A stretch of DNA of 64,000 nucleotides from Posidoniimonas corsicana (GCF_007859765.1 NZ_SIHJ01000004.1:402392-466391); one strand, 5' to 3'. Positions 54,136-63,885 are shown, numbered from the stretch's first letter. Notes: generated by a model from the letters alone, not told the origin. Numbers and translations: made by a program.

Positions 54136-55548
54136 ATGGCGAACCCCATCAGGGCAATCGAGATGCTAGGGCTGCTGGCCGTCACAGTGCTGTGTGCGCC
54201 AGCTTGTGTAATGGCCGAACCGCCTGCGCAGGCAATCAGAATCACCCTACACCCTCAGGAAGAGTCCCAACCCGCCTTCCGGTACCGGCTCTTGCCCGGC
54301 TACCTCCAGCGCACGCCCGGCAATGCCGCCGTGTTCTACGGCAAGGTAAAGGCTGAGGAGAACGTGTTCTTTGGGGACAGCGAGCTTCATGAGGTGTACC
54401 ACGGCTGGATCGAGGCGCCGCTCGACGACCTGCGCAACGGGCAGGCGGGGATGGCGATGGTCGATGGCCACATCCTGGACGACCTGCGCCGCGCCGCCAA
54501 TTGTGACTACTGCGATTGGCAGCTTCCCATCCGCACGGAGTCGCCGTTCTACACCCTCATGCTCCCAGAGGTGCAGGAGTCGCGGGAGTTTGCGAGGATT
54601 CTCGCGGCCAAGGCCAGGATCCACATCGCCAACCGAGAATTCGAAGAGGCGATTAACACGCTGCAGATAGGGTACGCCGGCGGTTTGAACGTGGCGCAGA
54701 GCCGCACCTTTGTGAGCGCACTGGTGGGAATCGCCTGGTCGGAGCTGATGAACTCGCAGGTAGAAACCCTGGTCCAGCAGCCGGACGCACCGAACCTCTA
54801 CTGGGCGCTTACGACGTTGCCGACACCGCTGTTCAACGTGCGCGACGCGATTGATGTCGAGGCCGGCGGCGTCGAGCTCTCGATCCCTGGTTTTGCTGAC
54901 CTCGACTCAGCCGCACGCACCGATGAGCAGTGGCAAGAGTTCTACCTTGACGCTTGCACGCGGCTGCTCGAATGGATCTCGTCGCAGGAATCCGACCCGG
55001 TCCCGACCCGCGAGGCGCTCGCGGATCGATGCCGGCAGCAAGACAGCGTGACCCGTCGGCGGCTAGTCGAGTACGGCCTGGAGCAAGAACGCGTGGACGA
55101 GATGACGGTGTTCGAGGCCGCTTTGCATCGCACCCTGTGGGACTACCGCCGGCTGCACCAGGATGTCCTGAAGTACCTATTCGTCCCCTACCCGCAGGCG
55201 GTGCGGGGGTTCGATCGGACGGTCGCGTCTGCCGGCCGTCCGGAGGCGGAGCTCGCGCCGATTGCCAAAAACCTCGTGATCGGGGTCGTTTGGGTCAAGC
55301 GGGCTTTGACGCGAGCTGATCGGGAGATTGCCGTGCTCAGGGTCTTCGAGGCCCTCCGCATCCACGCGGCGCGCAACGGCGGGGCGCTGCCTGAATCACT
55401 CGATGAGGTAACCGCCGTGCCGATCCCGTCCGACCCGGTCACCGGCAGTCCGTTCGAGTACCGGCTAGAGCAGGGCAGGGCGGTGTTGACCGGCCCTCCG
55501 CTGCCCAACTCGCCGCTGAACTACGAGATTGTGATGGCGGAAGACTGA
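54136..55548 (+). CDS. Secreted protein of unknown function next to ECF sigma module
   Basis: A 470-aa protein with signal peptide (IRAIEMLGLLAVTVLCAPACVMA). The body is largely alpha-helical with no recognised catalytic motif; it contains Asp/Glu-rich segments and Trp-rich motifs (WSELMNSQVETLVQQP). Near the C-terminus, GGALPESLDEVTAVPIPSDPVTG is a motif often seen at the end of planctomycete secreted proteins. The ATG at 54136 has AAGGAG seven bases before it; an in-frame TTG at 54103 is not favoured. It follows the sigma and membrane-protein genes by 33 bp and is likely their target or partner. Confidence 0.82.
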   Translation: MANPIRAIEMLGLLAVTVLCAPACVMAEPPAQAIRITLHPQEESQPAFRYRLLPGYLQRTPGNAAVFYGKVKAEENVFFGDSELHEVYHGWIEAPLDDLRNGQAGMAMVDGHILDDLRRAANCDYCDWQLPIRTESPFYTLMLPEVQESREFARILAAKARIHIANREFEEAINTLQIGYAGGLNVAQSRTFVSALVGIAWSELMNSQVETLVQQPDAPNLYWALTTLPTPLFNVRDAIDVEAGGVELSIPGFADLDSAARTDEQWQEFYLDACTRLLEWISSQESDPVPTREALADRCRQQDSVTRRRLVEYGLEQERVDEMTVFEAALHRTLWDYRRLHQDVLKYLFVPYPQAVRGFDRTVASAGRPEAELAPIAKNLVIGVVWVKRALTRADREIAVLRVFEALRIHAARNGGALPESLDEVTAVPIPSDPVTGSPFEYRLEQGRAVLTGPPLPNSPLNYEIVMAED

Positions 55549-55556
55549 CTTGAGGG

Positions 55557-56993
55557 TCAGGGCGGCGGCGCCCCCAGGGCGGCGCGCAGGGCCGCCTGCG
55601 TTGGCGGGTGGGGTTTGAAGGAACCGGGCCGGTGCCCTTCGGCGATTCGCATCGGCGTCCAGCCGGACTTGTTCTTGTGGTTCCACCGCTGTGGGTCGGC
55701 GTCGTGCTTGGCGAGCAGCTCGACAACGCGTGGGAAGTTGCGGTACGCGGCGCCGTGCATAGCGGTTTCTCGGTTGTCGTCGATGGTGTTCACCTCAGCA
55801 CCGAGCGCCAGCAGGTAATCGAGCGTCTCCAAAACCTCGGGTTCGGCGCCCGCCTCCTCGCCCACCCCCTGCACACCGACGCCGGCGCACGCCATCAGCG
55901 GGGTGCAGCCGTCGCGGTTAGGAATGGTCGGGTCGGCGCCCAGGTCGACCAGCAGCCGGACGAGTGGCAGGTCGGCCGTGCGGGCGGCGAACAGCAGCGG
56001 CGAGCAGCCGTCGTGCCGGAGCTGTTTGGCGCCGCCCTTGTTCCCCTCGATGCGCCGGTTAACGTCGGCGCCGGCGGCCACCAATTCACACACGAACTGC
56101 AGGCTCGTCACGCCGCCCGAGCCACGGGGCTCGGGGTCGCCCGATGGGTTGTCGCCGAGGTTGGCCTTGCGGACCCAGCTAATCGCGTGCAGCGGCGTGT
56201 AGCCGCTCCGCTGATCGTCCGGGTCGGCGCCTTGACGGACGAGCAGCAGCGCCAGCTCAAAGTGGCCGCTCTCTACCGCCAGCAGCAGCGGCGACATCCC
56301 CTTCCGCGGCGCCCGCTCATCCCGGTCCTGCGGCCGCATCGCCGCGTTAACGTCGGCGCCGGCTTGGAGAAGCCGGGCAGCGGCGGTCAGCCGGCCGTCG
56401 CGCGACGCGAAGCCGAGGGCGGTGAATCCCTGCCGGCTGGTTGCGTGCAGGTCGGCGCCGTGCTTGATCAGGAGATCGATCGCGTTGGTTGCGCCGGCCG
56501 AAGCGGCCCACATCAGAGCGGTCTGCCCGCTCGCCTCGATTGCGTTCGGGTCGGCCCGGCTTTCCAGCATCAGCGAGACAACCGGGCCATCGCCGGTGCG
56601 GCAGGCGGTCATCAGGGCGGTCTCGCCGCCGCTCTGCGTGGCGTTGGCGTCCGCGCCGGCTGAGAGCAGCATGCGGGCGGCGTCGGCGTCGCCGTTCTGG
56701 CACGCGATTGCCAGCGGGCGGACGCCATAGCCGGTGGCAGCGTTGGCGTCGGCGCCGGCCGCAATCAGCCGACGGACCGTGGGCGCATCGCCGTGGAGCA
56801 CCGCCCAGTGCAGCGCGGTCATCCCGTCCGGCTGGGCGGCGGCAGGCGTCGCGCCGTCGCCCAGCAGGTCGGCGACCGCCTGCCACTCTTTCTGCTCGGC
56901 ACGGTCCGCGAGCGAACCGCCGGCCCCAGCGGCCGTCGCCCATAACAGCAGCGCCAACGCGGCGGCGCACAGCGGGACGCGGGTGTTGGTCAT
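55557..56993 (-). CDS. Secreted ankyrin-repeat protein
   Basis: A 478-aa protein with signal peptide (LCAAALALLLWATAAGAGG) followed by about ten ankyrin repeats, each with patterns like GMTALHWAVLHGDAPTVRRLI, GVRPLAIACQNGDADAARMLL and GETALMTACRTGDGPVVSLML. Such repeats form protein-binding scaffolds. It starts 9 bp after the DUF1552 gene stop, so it is the last gene of the DUF1592-DUF1552 operon. Periplasmic location is inferred from the signal peptide. The binding partner may be one of the two upstream products. Confidence 0.92.
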   Translation of the reverse strand: MTNTRVPLCAAALALLLWATAAGAGGSLADRAEQKEWQAVADLLGDGATPAAAQPDGMTALHWAVLHGDAPTVRRLIAAGADANAATGYGVRPLAIACQNGDADAARMLLSAGADANATQSGGETALMTACRTGDGPVVSLMLESRADPNAIEASGQTALMWAASAGATNAIDLLIKHGADLHATSRQGFTALGFASRDGRLTAAARLLQAGADVNAAMRPQDRDERAPRKGMSPLLLAVESGHFELALLLVRQGADPDDQRSGYTPLHAISWVRKANLGDNPSGDPEPRGSGGVTSLQFVCELVAAGADVNRRIEGNKGGAKQLRHDGCSPLLFAARTADLPLVRLLVDLGADPTIPNRDGCTPLMACAGVGVQGVGEEAGAEPEVLETLDYLLALGAEVNTIDDNRETAMHGAAYRNFPRVVELLAKHDADPQRWNHKNKSGWTPMRIAEGHRPGSFKPHPPTQAALRAALGAPPP

Positions 56994-57002
56994 CCGTTTG
57001 CC

Positions 57003-58349
57003 CTACAGCGTGAGCGGTTCGAAAAGGCCGTCGGCCGGGCCGTCGCTGTCGCCGAACGAGCCCATTTCGAGGCCGGCCTTGTTGAGCAGCGTGAGGTGCA
57101 GGTTGGCCAGCGGGGTCTGGTCGCGGTACCGGATGTGGCGGCCGCCGCGGAGCCCGCCCGACGCGCCGCCCGCGACCAGCACCGGCAGGTTCGAATGGTC
57201 GTGCGCGTCGGGGTCGCCCATGCCGCTGCCGTAGAGCAGCAGCGAGTGGTCGAGCAGCGTGCCTTCGGCCTCCGGCGTGGCCGCGAGCGACTCCAGGAAC
57301 TCCGCGAAGAGCGACACGTGGAAGCGGTTGATCTTGGCCACTTTGGCCAGCTTCTCCGGGTTCTTGCCGTGGTGGGTAGTGGGGTGGTGGGGTTCCGGCA
57401 CGCCGATCTCTGGGTAGGTGCGGGTGCTGGCCTCGCGGGCGAGCTGGAAGGAGACGACCCGGGTCATGTCGCCTTGAAACGCCAGCCGCTGCAGGTCGAA
57501 CATCAGCCGAGCATGATCGGCGTACGACGCCGGCGCGCCGATCGGGCGGTCGAGGTCGGGCAGCGGGTTCTCGTCGACGTTGGCTTCGGCGCGGGCGACG
57601 CGTTGCTCGACATCGCGGATGCTCTGGAAGTACTCGTCAATCTTGTGCTGGTCGCTCGGACCCAGCCGGCTCCGCAGGCGGCGCATCTCGTGGGTCACGG
57701 TGTCCAGCAGGCTGGCGCGGCGCTGCAACGCCGCGCGGCGTTGGGCCGACGACCCCCCCGCGCCGAACAGCATCTCGAACACGGCCCGCGGGTTGGCCTC
57801 CGAGGGCAGGGGAGTGGTCGGGGAGGACCACGACAGGTTGTTCTGGTAGACGCAGGCGTAGCCGTTGTCGCACTGGCCGATGTTGGTCAGCTGGTCCATC
57901 GCCAGCTCCAGCGAGGGAAGCTGCGTCTGCTTGCCGAGGCGCCGGGCCGCGATCTGGTCGACGGTGGTGCCATTGCAGTAGTCGGAGCTCTCGGTCCGCT
58001 TCGCGCGGGCCGCGCTGAGGAACGCGGAGTTCGAAGTCGCGTGCGACCCCGGGTAGGCGTTGCGGAGTTCCATGCCGGACAGCACGCAGACCTGCTGCTT
58101 GACCGCCTCGAGGGGCTGCAGGCTGGACGGCAGGTCGGCGAGCGTCTCGCCGGCGGGCGTCCACTCCGCGGGATTGAAGCCCATCGGTATGTAGGTGAAG
58201 CTGAGCCGCTTGAGCCGGGCGGCGGACGCGACGGTCGCCTCGGTGGCGGTCGCGGCCGGCACCATCGCGTCCAGGAGCGGCAGGGCGATGGCGGCCCCGG
58301 CGCCCCGCAGCAGTGTCCGGCGTGAAATCGCTTTGCGACGCAGAATCAT
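57003..58349 (-). CDS. DUF1552 protein (Tat-exported)
   Basis: A 448-aa DUF1552 family protein, common in planctomycetes. It begins with a twin-arginine signal (SRRTLLRGAGAAIALPLLD, with RRKAISRRT before it), so it is exported folded. Conserved features include LKRLSFTYIPMGF, VCVLSGMELRNA and LLLYGSGMGD(P/S)xxH, as in DUF1501-like sulfatase-fold proteins. Its start overlaps the DUF1592 stop by 4 bases (ATGA). Biochemical function is unknown. Confidence 0.93.
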   Translation of the reverse strand: MILRRKAISRRTLLRGAGAAIALPLLDAMVPAATATEATVASAARLKRLSFTYIPMGFNPAEWTPAGETLADLPSSLQPLEAVKQQVCVLSGMELRNAYPGSHATSNSAFLSAARAKRTESSDYCNGTTVDQIAARRLGKQTQLPSLELAMDQLTNIGQCDNGYACVYQNNLSWSSPTTPLPSEANPRAVFEMLFGAGGSSAQRRAALQRRASLLDTVTHEMRRLRSRLGPSDQHKIDEYFQSIRDVEQRVARAEANVDENPLPDLDRPIGAPASYADHARLMFDLQRLAFQGDMTRVVSFQLAREASTRTYPEIGVPEPHHPTTHHGKNPEKLAKVAKINRFHVSLFAEFLESLAATPEAEGTLLDHSLLLYGSGMGDPDAHDHSNLPVLVAGGASGGLRGGRHIRYRDQTPLANLHLTLLNKAGLEMGSFGDSDGPADGLFEPLTL

Positions 58350-60691
58350 TGAACGGTCCTCTTGCAGAAGGGGTCGCTGGAAACGATGCCCAGCACCAGT
58401 GAGGAGAATCGGTAGTCGTCGGCCGCGGCCGAGCGGAGCACCCGGCGGACGGCCGGCATGTCGCTCGGTTCGACGCCGCGGCCCAGAGCGAACGTGTAGA
58501 GCTTCTCGACCATCGCGCCGACAAACACTTCCGGACGCGCCAGCAGGCTGGCCTCGAGGTCGGTCACCCCGGCCACGGGCGTGCCGTCCGGCAGCACGCC
58601 GGTGGGGTCGATGGGCGCCTCGCCCTCGCGGTCACGCCAACGCCCCACGGCGTCGTAGTTTTCGAGGGCCAGGCCGATGGGGTCCATCAGGTCGTGGCAG
58701 GCGGCGCAGGCAGGGTTCGACCGGTGCGCCTGCAGCTTGGCCCGGACGGTGTTGTCCTGCGCGGAGGCCGCGTCCTCGAGATCGGGCACGTCGGGTGGGG
58801 GCGGTGGCGGGGGCGACCCCAGCAGGTTCTTTAGCACCCAGTAGCCACGCACCGTGGGCGAGGTGCGGTGGGCGTAGGACGTCACGGCCAGCACGCTCCC
58901 CTGCCGCAGCAGACCGCCGCGGTGGCCGGCACGGTCGACGCCTACAGGCCGGAAGTGGCTGCCGCGCACCCCGGGAACGCCGTAATGCGTGGCGAGCCGC
59001 TCGTCGAGGTACACGACGCTTGGCTGGATCAGGTGCAGCACGCTCTCGTCTTCTCGGATAACGTGCGCCATCAGCAGTTCGGTTTCTTGCCGCATCGACT
59101 GGCGGAGGTTGTCGTCGAAGTCAACAAACCGCCGCATGTCCGGGTGGAAGCTCTGCAGGTTGCGGAGGTGCAGCCACTGCGACGCAAAGTTATCGACCAG
59201 CGCGCGGGAGCGTTCGTCCCGCAGCATCCGCTCGACCTGCCCACGGAGCACGGCTGGCTGGTGGAGCGTCCCTGCTGCGGCGACCGACAGCAGCTCATCG
59301 TCCGGAAGGCTGCTCCACACGAAGTACGAGAGCCGGGTGGCGAGCTCCAGGTCCGAGACGCGGTACACATCGCCCGGGGCGGCGTCCGCGGGTTCGGACT
59401 CTACCCTGAACAAGAAGTGCGGGCTCACCAGCGCCGCCGCCACGGCCGCCTCGACGCCGGCCTCGAAGCCCGCCGCTGCGGCACGATCCGTAAACGCCCG
59501 CATGGGGCCCGCCAGGTCCTCGGCGGTCACCGGCCGCCGATAGGCCAGGCGGAGGAGCGGTTCCAGCCGGCCGCGCGCGGCGCCGGTTGGGTCGTCGGGA
59601 GTGGGCGTGGCGTCGCCGAGCACCAGCTGGCGGCTGGGGGTGTCGCCTGGCTGAGCGGGCGCCAGCGGGCCGACCACCGACACCTCAAGCAGCGCGGGCG
59701 CCCGGCGGGGGTGGCGGTGGCGGTTGAACGACGCGTCGAACGGCTGCCGCTTGATCTCCGGAATCGAGCGGGACTTGCTCGGGAAGGTGACGCCCACTTG
59801 GCGCACGCCCGGCTCGATCCAGACACGCTTCCGCAGGTGCTTGTCGACCTCGGTGTGGTCCGGCTCGCCCTTCTGCGAACGGGGCGGTGCGACCGTGAAC
59901 CGCTCGACTAGTCCGCGGTCCAGCAGCAGGTCGACCTCGTGCTCTCCGCGGAGCCCTTCCACGTGCTCATCGCGGTCGCGGGTCAGGCGGATGCGGACGT
60001 CGTACTCACCCGGGCGAGAGAACTGGTAGGTGAACACCCCGCCGCCGCGCGTCCCCAGCGGCAGCCCGACGACATGATCTTCCTGAGACCGGTCGGGCGG
60101 CAGCCGGAAGGTGACGCCCTCGGGACCGGTCGGCGTGGCGTGGACTGCCTGGGCCGCGATCTTCTCCGCCGCGGCGACATACCGGCCGAGCAGCAGCGGG
60201 GAGAGCTCGCCCACGGTGACGTTGTCGAACCCGTGGGACGACTCGTCGGCGGGCAGCAACTCGTCGACGTCCACCTCGACGCCCAGCAGGTCCCGCACGG
60301 AATTGCGGTACTCGCTGCGCGTCAACCGGCGGAGCGACTCGGTGCGGCCAGGATCAGGGTGCTTCTCGGCGTGGCCGTCGAGCAGCGTCTCGAGGGCGGT
60401 GATGGCGTCGCGGTACTCGGACTCGTCCGGGCGAAACGCGTCGGGCGGGGGCATCTGACGCAGCCGGACGCGCCGCCACACCTGCTCGAGGGCGGCCGAA
60501 TCCCACGCCGCGGCCCCGTAGCCGTCGAGCGGCGCTAGATCGGCAAGAACCAGGCCCGCTTCAGGCGAGTCCTCGCCGTGGCAGTCGAGGCAGTACTGCG
60601 CGACGAACTTGTCCACGTGCTCCCGGTGGTCGCCCGCCTGGCTCGCGTGCGCAAGGCTAAGCAGAACCAGCGAGAGGGCAAGCTGCCGCAT
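58346..60691 (-). CDS. DUF1592 multi-domain cytochrome-like protein
   Basis: A 781-aa secreted protein with signal peptide (about 1-20). A cytochrome c-type motif CxxCH (C34, C37, H38 in YCLDCHG) lies at the N-terminus, followed by DUF1587 (LTRSEYRNSVRDLLGV), a carbohydrate-binding-like beta domain, DUF1595 (LLRLAYRRPVTAEDL), DUF1592 (ATRLSYFVWSSLPDDELL), DUF1588 (RRGLLRQGSVLAVTSYAHRTSPTVRG-like) and DUF1585 (MVEKLYTFALGRGVEP). A second CAACHD motif lies in the DUF1588/1585 linker. The complete order matches planctomycete PSD-type cytochrome proteins, probably electron-transfer or oxidative enzymes. It heads the operon with DUF1552 and the ankyrin gene. Confidence 0.95.
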   Translation of the reverse strand: MRQLALSLVLLSLAHASQAGDHREHVDKFVAQYCLDCHGEDSPEAGLVLADLAPLDGYGAAAWDSAALEQVWRRVRLRQMPPPDAFRPDESEYRDAITALETLLDGHAEKHPDPGRTESLRRLTRSEYRNSVRDLLGVEVDVDELLPADESSHGFDNVTVGELSPLLLGRYVAAAEKIAAQAVHATPTGPEGVTFRLPPDRSQEDHVVGLPLGTRGGGVFTYQFSRPGEYDVRIRLTRDRDEHVEGLRGEHEVDLLLDRGLVERFTVAPPRSQKGEPDHTEVDKHLRKRVWIEPGVRQVGVTFPSKSRSIPEIKRQPFDASFNRHRHPRRAPALLEVSVVGPLAPAQPGDTPSRQLVLGDATPTPDDPTGAARGRLEPLLRLAYRRPVTAEDLAGPMRAFTDRAAAAGFEAGVEAAVAAALVSPHFLFRVESEPADAAPGDVYRVSDLELATRLSYFVWSSLPDDELLSVAAAGTLHQPAVLRGQVERMLRDERSRALVDNFASQWLHLRNLQSFHPDMRRFVDFDDNLRQSMRQETELLMAHVIREDESVLHLIQPSVVYLDERLATHYGVPGVRGSHFRPVGVDRAGHRGGLLRQGSVLAVTSYAHRTSPTVRGYWVLKNLLGSPPPPPPPDVPDLEDAASAQDNTVRAKLQAHRSNPACAACHDLMDPIGLALENYDAVGRWRDREGEAPIDPTGVLPDGTPVAGVTDLEASLLARPEVFVGAMVEKLYTFALGRGVEPSDMPAVRRVLRSAAADDYRFSSLVLGIVSSDPFCKRTVQ

Positions 60692-60898
60692 GCGAACAAC
60701 GCCGTCGGGGGCGGGGAGAGGAGGGGCCGTGCTCGCCTAACCGGCTCGCTCGGCAACCCCCTCACCATACCAAACCGGGCGGGCATTGGGCAACTTTCGA
60801 CGGACGCCGATGGCCTGGTGAAGGCTGCAAGAGGTTGTGAAAACTAAACCGCGTTTACCTATCCTGCCCCGGTACCCGCTGCCTGGCGCCTTGAAACA

Positions 60899-60935
60899 CG
60901 CCGTGCGGCTCGCTCGAGTCGGCCGCACGGCGTTT
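60899..60935 (-). terminator. Putative terminator after the PEP-CTERM gene
   Basis: Perfect 11-bp stem CGCCGTGCGGC/GCCGCACGGCG (60899-60909 with 60922-60932) with a 12-base loop. It is flanked by AAAC on the left and GTTT on the right, so it could act in both directions. It lies just downstream of the secreted dockerin gene ending at 60954. Confidence 0.6.
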
Positions 60936-60953
60936 ATGAGTCCCCTGTTTAGC

Positions 60954-63071
60954 TCAGCCCCGACGACGGCGCAGCGCCAACAACGCCAGCAGCACCGGCC
61001 AGCACCCGGGCTCGGGCGCCGCGCCGGCCGACAGCGATGGTCCGCCGGCGAAAGAGTCGTCTGTGCGGCCGAAGTTGTTCCTCCAGCGGAGGTAGTCGTC
61101 GGGGCCGACGCCGGGCGTGCTGTCGTTGGTTAGTGAGACGCCGCTGCCCAGGTTGTCGCGCCACACGGTGTAGTCGGCCGCGTCGACACGGCCGTCGTCG
61201 TTGTAGTCGCCGGGCAGGATCGGCACGAACGAGCTAAGCACCAGATGCCGGTTGTTGAATGGACTGGACTCGCCATAGCTGACGAGGAACGAGCCGCTGT
61301 CGTCGGTCGTGTACAGGCGACCGCCGTTCGCCACGTTCGTGAGCGCGCCGGTCAGGTCCTCGTTGGACCGCAGGACGACGAATGTCGACAGGGCATCGGG
61401 CGTGTACTCGCCGGTGAGAGTGACCGCCAGCGCGCCGGCGAGCGACAGCGGCGTGAACCCCGCCTCGGTCAGGTAGCCGTAGCCGGTGCCGGCCGTCGAG
61501 CCGCCGACGGCGATGTCGATCAGGGAGTTAACACCAAGCGTCAGGTCGCCATCGATGGTCAGTACGCCGCTCGGGCCGTTGGGGGAGATCACCGCGTTGT
61601 TCGACACGTCGCCGGTGATCACGCCGTGCCCCTCTAGGGCGCCGCCCTGAAGTTCGAGTGGTTGCGAGGCGGCTACCGCTCCGCCGTTCAGCCGCAGCGT
61701 TCCTCCCGTCTGCAAGTAACTGTTGGAGAACGCGAGCGTGCCGCTATCAACGTTGACGGTCCCGTCGTTGTTGAACACCACGGAGACGTCGGTCTGGGTG
61801 TCGGCGCCGGACTTGGTGAACACGCCGTCGGCGTGGTTGACGAAGCTGGGCTGGCCGCCGGCGTAGTTCTGCAGAGAGAAGTCGGACTCGTCGGTGACGG
61901 CGAAGGCGCCCTGGTTGGTCCAGACCGGCCCGGGGACGGCGTCGTCGCCGGTCGAGTAGACATAGAGAGTCGTCCCCGAGACGGTGGTGGCGCCCTGGGT
62001 GACGACCTGGCGGCTGCCGGGCAGCTCCACCCAGCCGCCGCTGCTGTCGATCGTGGTCGCGCCGGCGAGCGTGAGCGTCCCCTCGCCGCCGATCCGGCCG
62101 CCGCTCCAGTTCAGCGAGCTGTTGAGCGTCAGGTCGGCGGCGCTGCCCCAGAAGCCGGAAGTGAAGGTGACCGGACCGGTGACGGAGTAGGGGGTGTCCC
62201 CGAACTCCAGGGCGCCGCCGTCGATGACCAGCTCGTTGATGGTGGCGGTCCCGCCGATGGTCAGCTGCCCGCCGGAGACCTGCAGCACGCCGGCGGTGGC
62301 GAGGCTGCTGCCGCCGCCCAGGGCCCGCGTGCCGGCAAGCATGAGGAGCCTGCCGCCGCTGGCGACGTTGTAGGCGCCGCCGTCGGCCCCGTCGTTCCAC
62401 AACGCGAGCGTGCCGCTATCAACGTTGACGGTCCCGTCGTTGTTGAACACCACGGAGACGTCGGTCTGGGTGTCGGCGCCGGACTTGGTGAACACGCCGT
62501 CGGCGTGGTTGACGAAGCTGGGCTGGCCGCCGGCGTAGTTCTGCAGGGAGAAGTCGGACTCGTCGGTGACGGCGAAGGCGCCCTGGTTGGTCCAGACCGG
62601 CCCGGGGACGGCGTCGTCGCCGCTTGAGTTGATGTAGAGCGTCGTGCCCGCGACGGTGGTGGCGCCCTGGGTGACGACCTGGCGGCTGCCGGCCAGCTCC
62701 ACCCAGCCGCCGCTGCTGTCGATCGTGGTCGCGCCGGCGAGCGTGAGCGTCCCCTCGCCGCCGATCCGGCCACCGCTCCAGTTCAGCGAGTCGAGCACCG
62801 TTAAGCTGTTGCCGCCAGCAATAGTGCCTCCTTGGACCGACAACTCACTGATCGTGATGTCCTGATCCAGCAACGCGGCGCCTGTGGGCACGACCGCATG
62901 GAAGGTGTCGGCGCCGTTGTTGTTCGGCGCGCCGGCGGGCGACCATTCGTCGTCGCTGCTCCAGGTTGCGTCCCCGCCGTTCCAGGTGCGCGTCAGCAGC
63001 TCGCCACAGGTTGATGAAGTCCAGCCGGCGGTCGCAATCACCGCCAGCACTACACGTGCGGTCGTGGTCAT
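60954..63071 (-). CDS. Secreted PEP-CTERM/dockerin protein with internal duplication
   Basis: A 705-aa secreted protein with signal peptide (VVLAVIATAGWTSSTCG). Most of it is a beta-helix with recurring motifs LNWSGGRIGGEGTLTLAGAT, FNNDGTVNVDSGTL. Two long segments (about residues 94-224 and 318-448) are almost identical, reflecting a 390-bp DNA duplication. A dockerin-type loop GDYNDDGRVDAADYTVWRDNLGSG lies at about 632-655 with a second degenerate copy after it. The C-terminus APEPGCWPVLLALLAL with RRRRG is PEP-CTERM. No catalytic motif. It is isolated, facing an IS fragment. Confidence 0.88.
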   Translation of the reverse strand: MTTTARVVLAVIATAGWTSSTCGELLTRTWNGGDATWSSDDEWSPAGAPNNNGADTFHAVVPTGAALLDQDITISELSVQGGTIAGGNSLTVLDSLNWSGGRIGGEGTLTLAGATTIDSSGGWVELAGSRQVVTQGATTVAGTTLYINSSGDDAVPGPVWTNQGAFAVTDESDFSLQNYAGGQPSFVNHADGVFTKSGADTQTDVSVVFNNDGTVNVDSGTLALWNDGADGGAYNVASGGRLLMLAGTRALGGGSSLATAGVLQVSGGQLTIGGTATINELVIDGGALEFGDTPYSVTGPVTFTSGFWGSAADLTLNSSLNWSGGRIGGEGTLTLAGATTIDSSGGWVELPGSRQVVTQGATTVSGTTLYVYSTGDDAVPGPVWTNQGAFAVTDESDFSLQNYAGGQPSFVNHADGVFTKSGADTQTDVSVVFNNDGTVNVDSGTLAFSNSYLQTGGTLRLNGGAVAASQPLELQGGALEGHGVITGDVSNNAVISPNGPSGVLTIDGDLTLGVNSLIDIAVGGSTAGTGYGYLTEAGFTPLSLAGALAVTLTGEYTPDALSTFVVLRSNEDLTGALTNVANGGRLYTTDDSGSFLVSYGESSPFNNRHLVLSSFVPILPGDYNDDGRVDAADYTVWRDNLGSGVSLTNDSTPGVGPDDYLRWRNNFGRTDDSFAGGPSLSAGAAPEPGCWPVLLALLALRRRRG
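61729..62118. repeat. 390-bp intragenic repeat, copy 1
   Basis: Near-identical to 62401-62790 with a constant offset of 672 bases (224 codons, in frame). The few differences cluster where the protein reads SGTTLYVYSTGD in this copy and AGTTLYINSSGD in the other. Confidence 0.9.
62401..62790. repeat. 390-bp intragenic repeat, copy 2
   Basis: Second copy of the 390-bp unit. The two copies are separated by 282 bp of unrelated beta-helix sequence, so this is a dispersed in-gene duplication rather than a simple tandem array. Confidence 0.9.
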
Positions 63072-63885
63072 GTGTGGGCTCTCAAGGGAGGAGGAAGGGG
63101 CATTGGGCGCGAAGCATGCGCGCGGGACGCTGGGGGGATCAGAGCGTCATGCCCCATCTCCGCCAAAAAGGTGGCGTGCAAGCGGGCCCAGGGCGCTGGA
63201 GTCTGGGAGTCGTCGCGGCGCGGTGGGCGGGTGCGGGCGGTGAGTCCGTGCCAACGCAACGAGTGCCTTGCGGGCGGGGACGCAACACGCGGGGAAAGTC
63301 TAATCCACCACGGAGGCCATTAAAGAAGAGAAGGCCCAGGAGACGTTGGGTGTCAGACGCGAGGAGTGCATGGCTGCGACGTCCGATGGGCTGATGGCCA
63401 AGATCGAGCGCAATATATCGCCGCCCGATCGGGTGTCAATCGAGTGCAAATGAAGTGCCGTGGGCCGGCGTTAGGCAACGCCCGCGACGCAACGAGGTCC
63501 ACATGTTCATGCTTCACATTTTGGTAGAAAACGGCCACCTGGCGTGGTCCAATGAAGGGTTGCCAAGCGGCCAAGTCGACGGCTAACCCCGGCGCAAGTC
63601 GCTATCAAGTCAACGAAGACTAGTGCACAAAGGGGAGCAATAAAAACGATGAGGCGCAGCCGATCGAAACCGCCCGGCGGCGGTGGGCGGATGACGGTGA
63701 CTTCTGTCCCTATTCGGTACCGAGTGGGGACAAAAGTCGCCGAGTTTTGTCCCCGGCGTGCGGTGGAAAACACTGCTATACCAGGCTGAGCCGAAACATG
63801 ACGGGGACAATACCAGCCGACTTTTGTAGCTCTGTAGAAATCTTATCGTTGCTAGCTAAACTGTAGGTAGTGTTGTTTCCGTACG
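63072..63885. other. Intergenic region with IS-associated repeats
   Basis: About 810 bp without a supported gene. 63523-63560 (TTGGTAGAAAACGGCCACCT onward) resembles 23529-23565. From 63690 to 63835 there are several TTTTGTCC/GGACAAAA words (GGGGACAAAAGTCG near 63725, AGTTTTGTCCCC near 63744, CGGGGACAAT near 63802). These look like noncoding ends of mobile elements. Confidence 0.55.
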
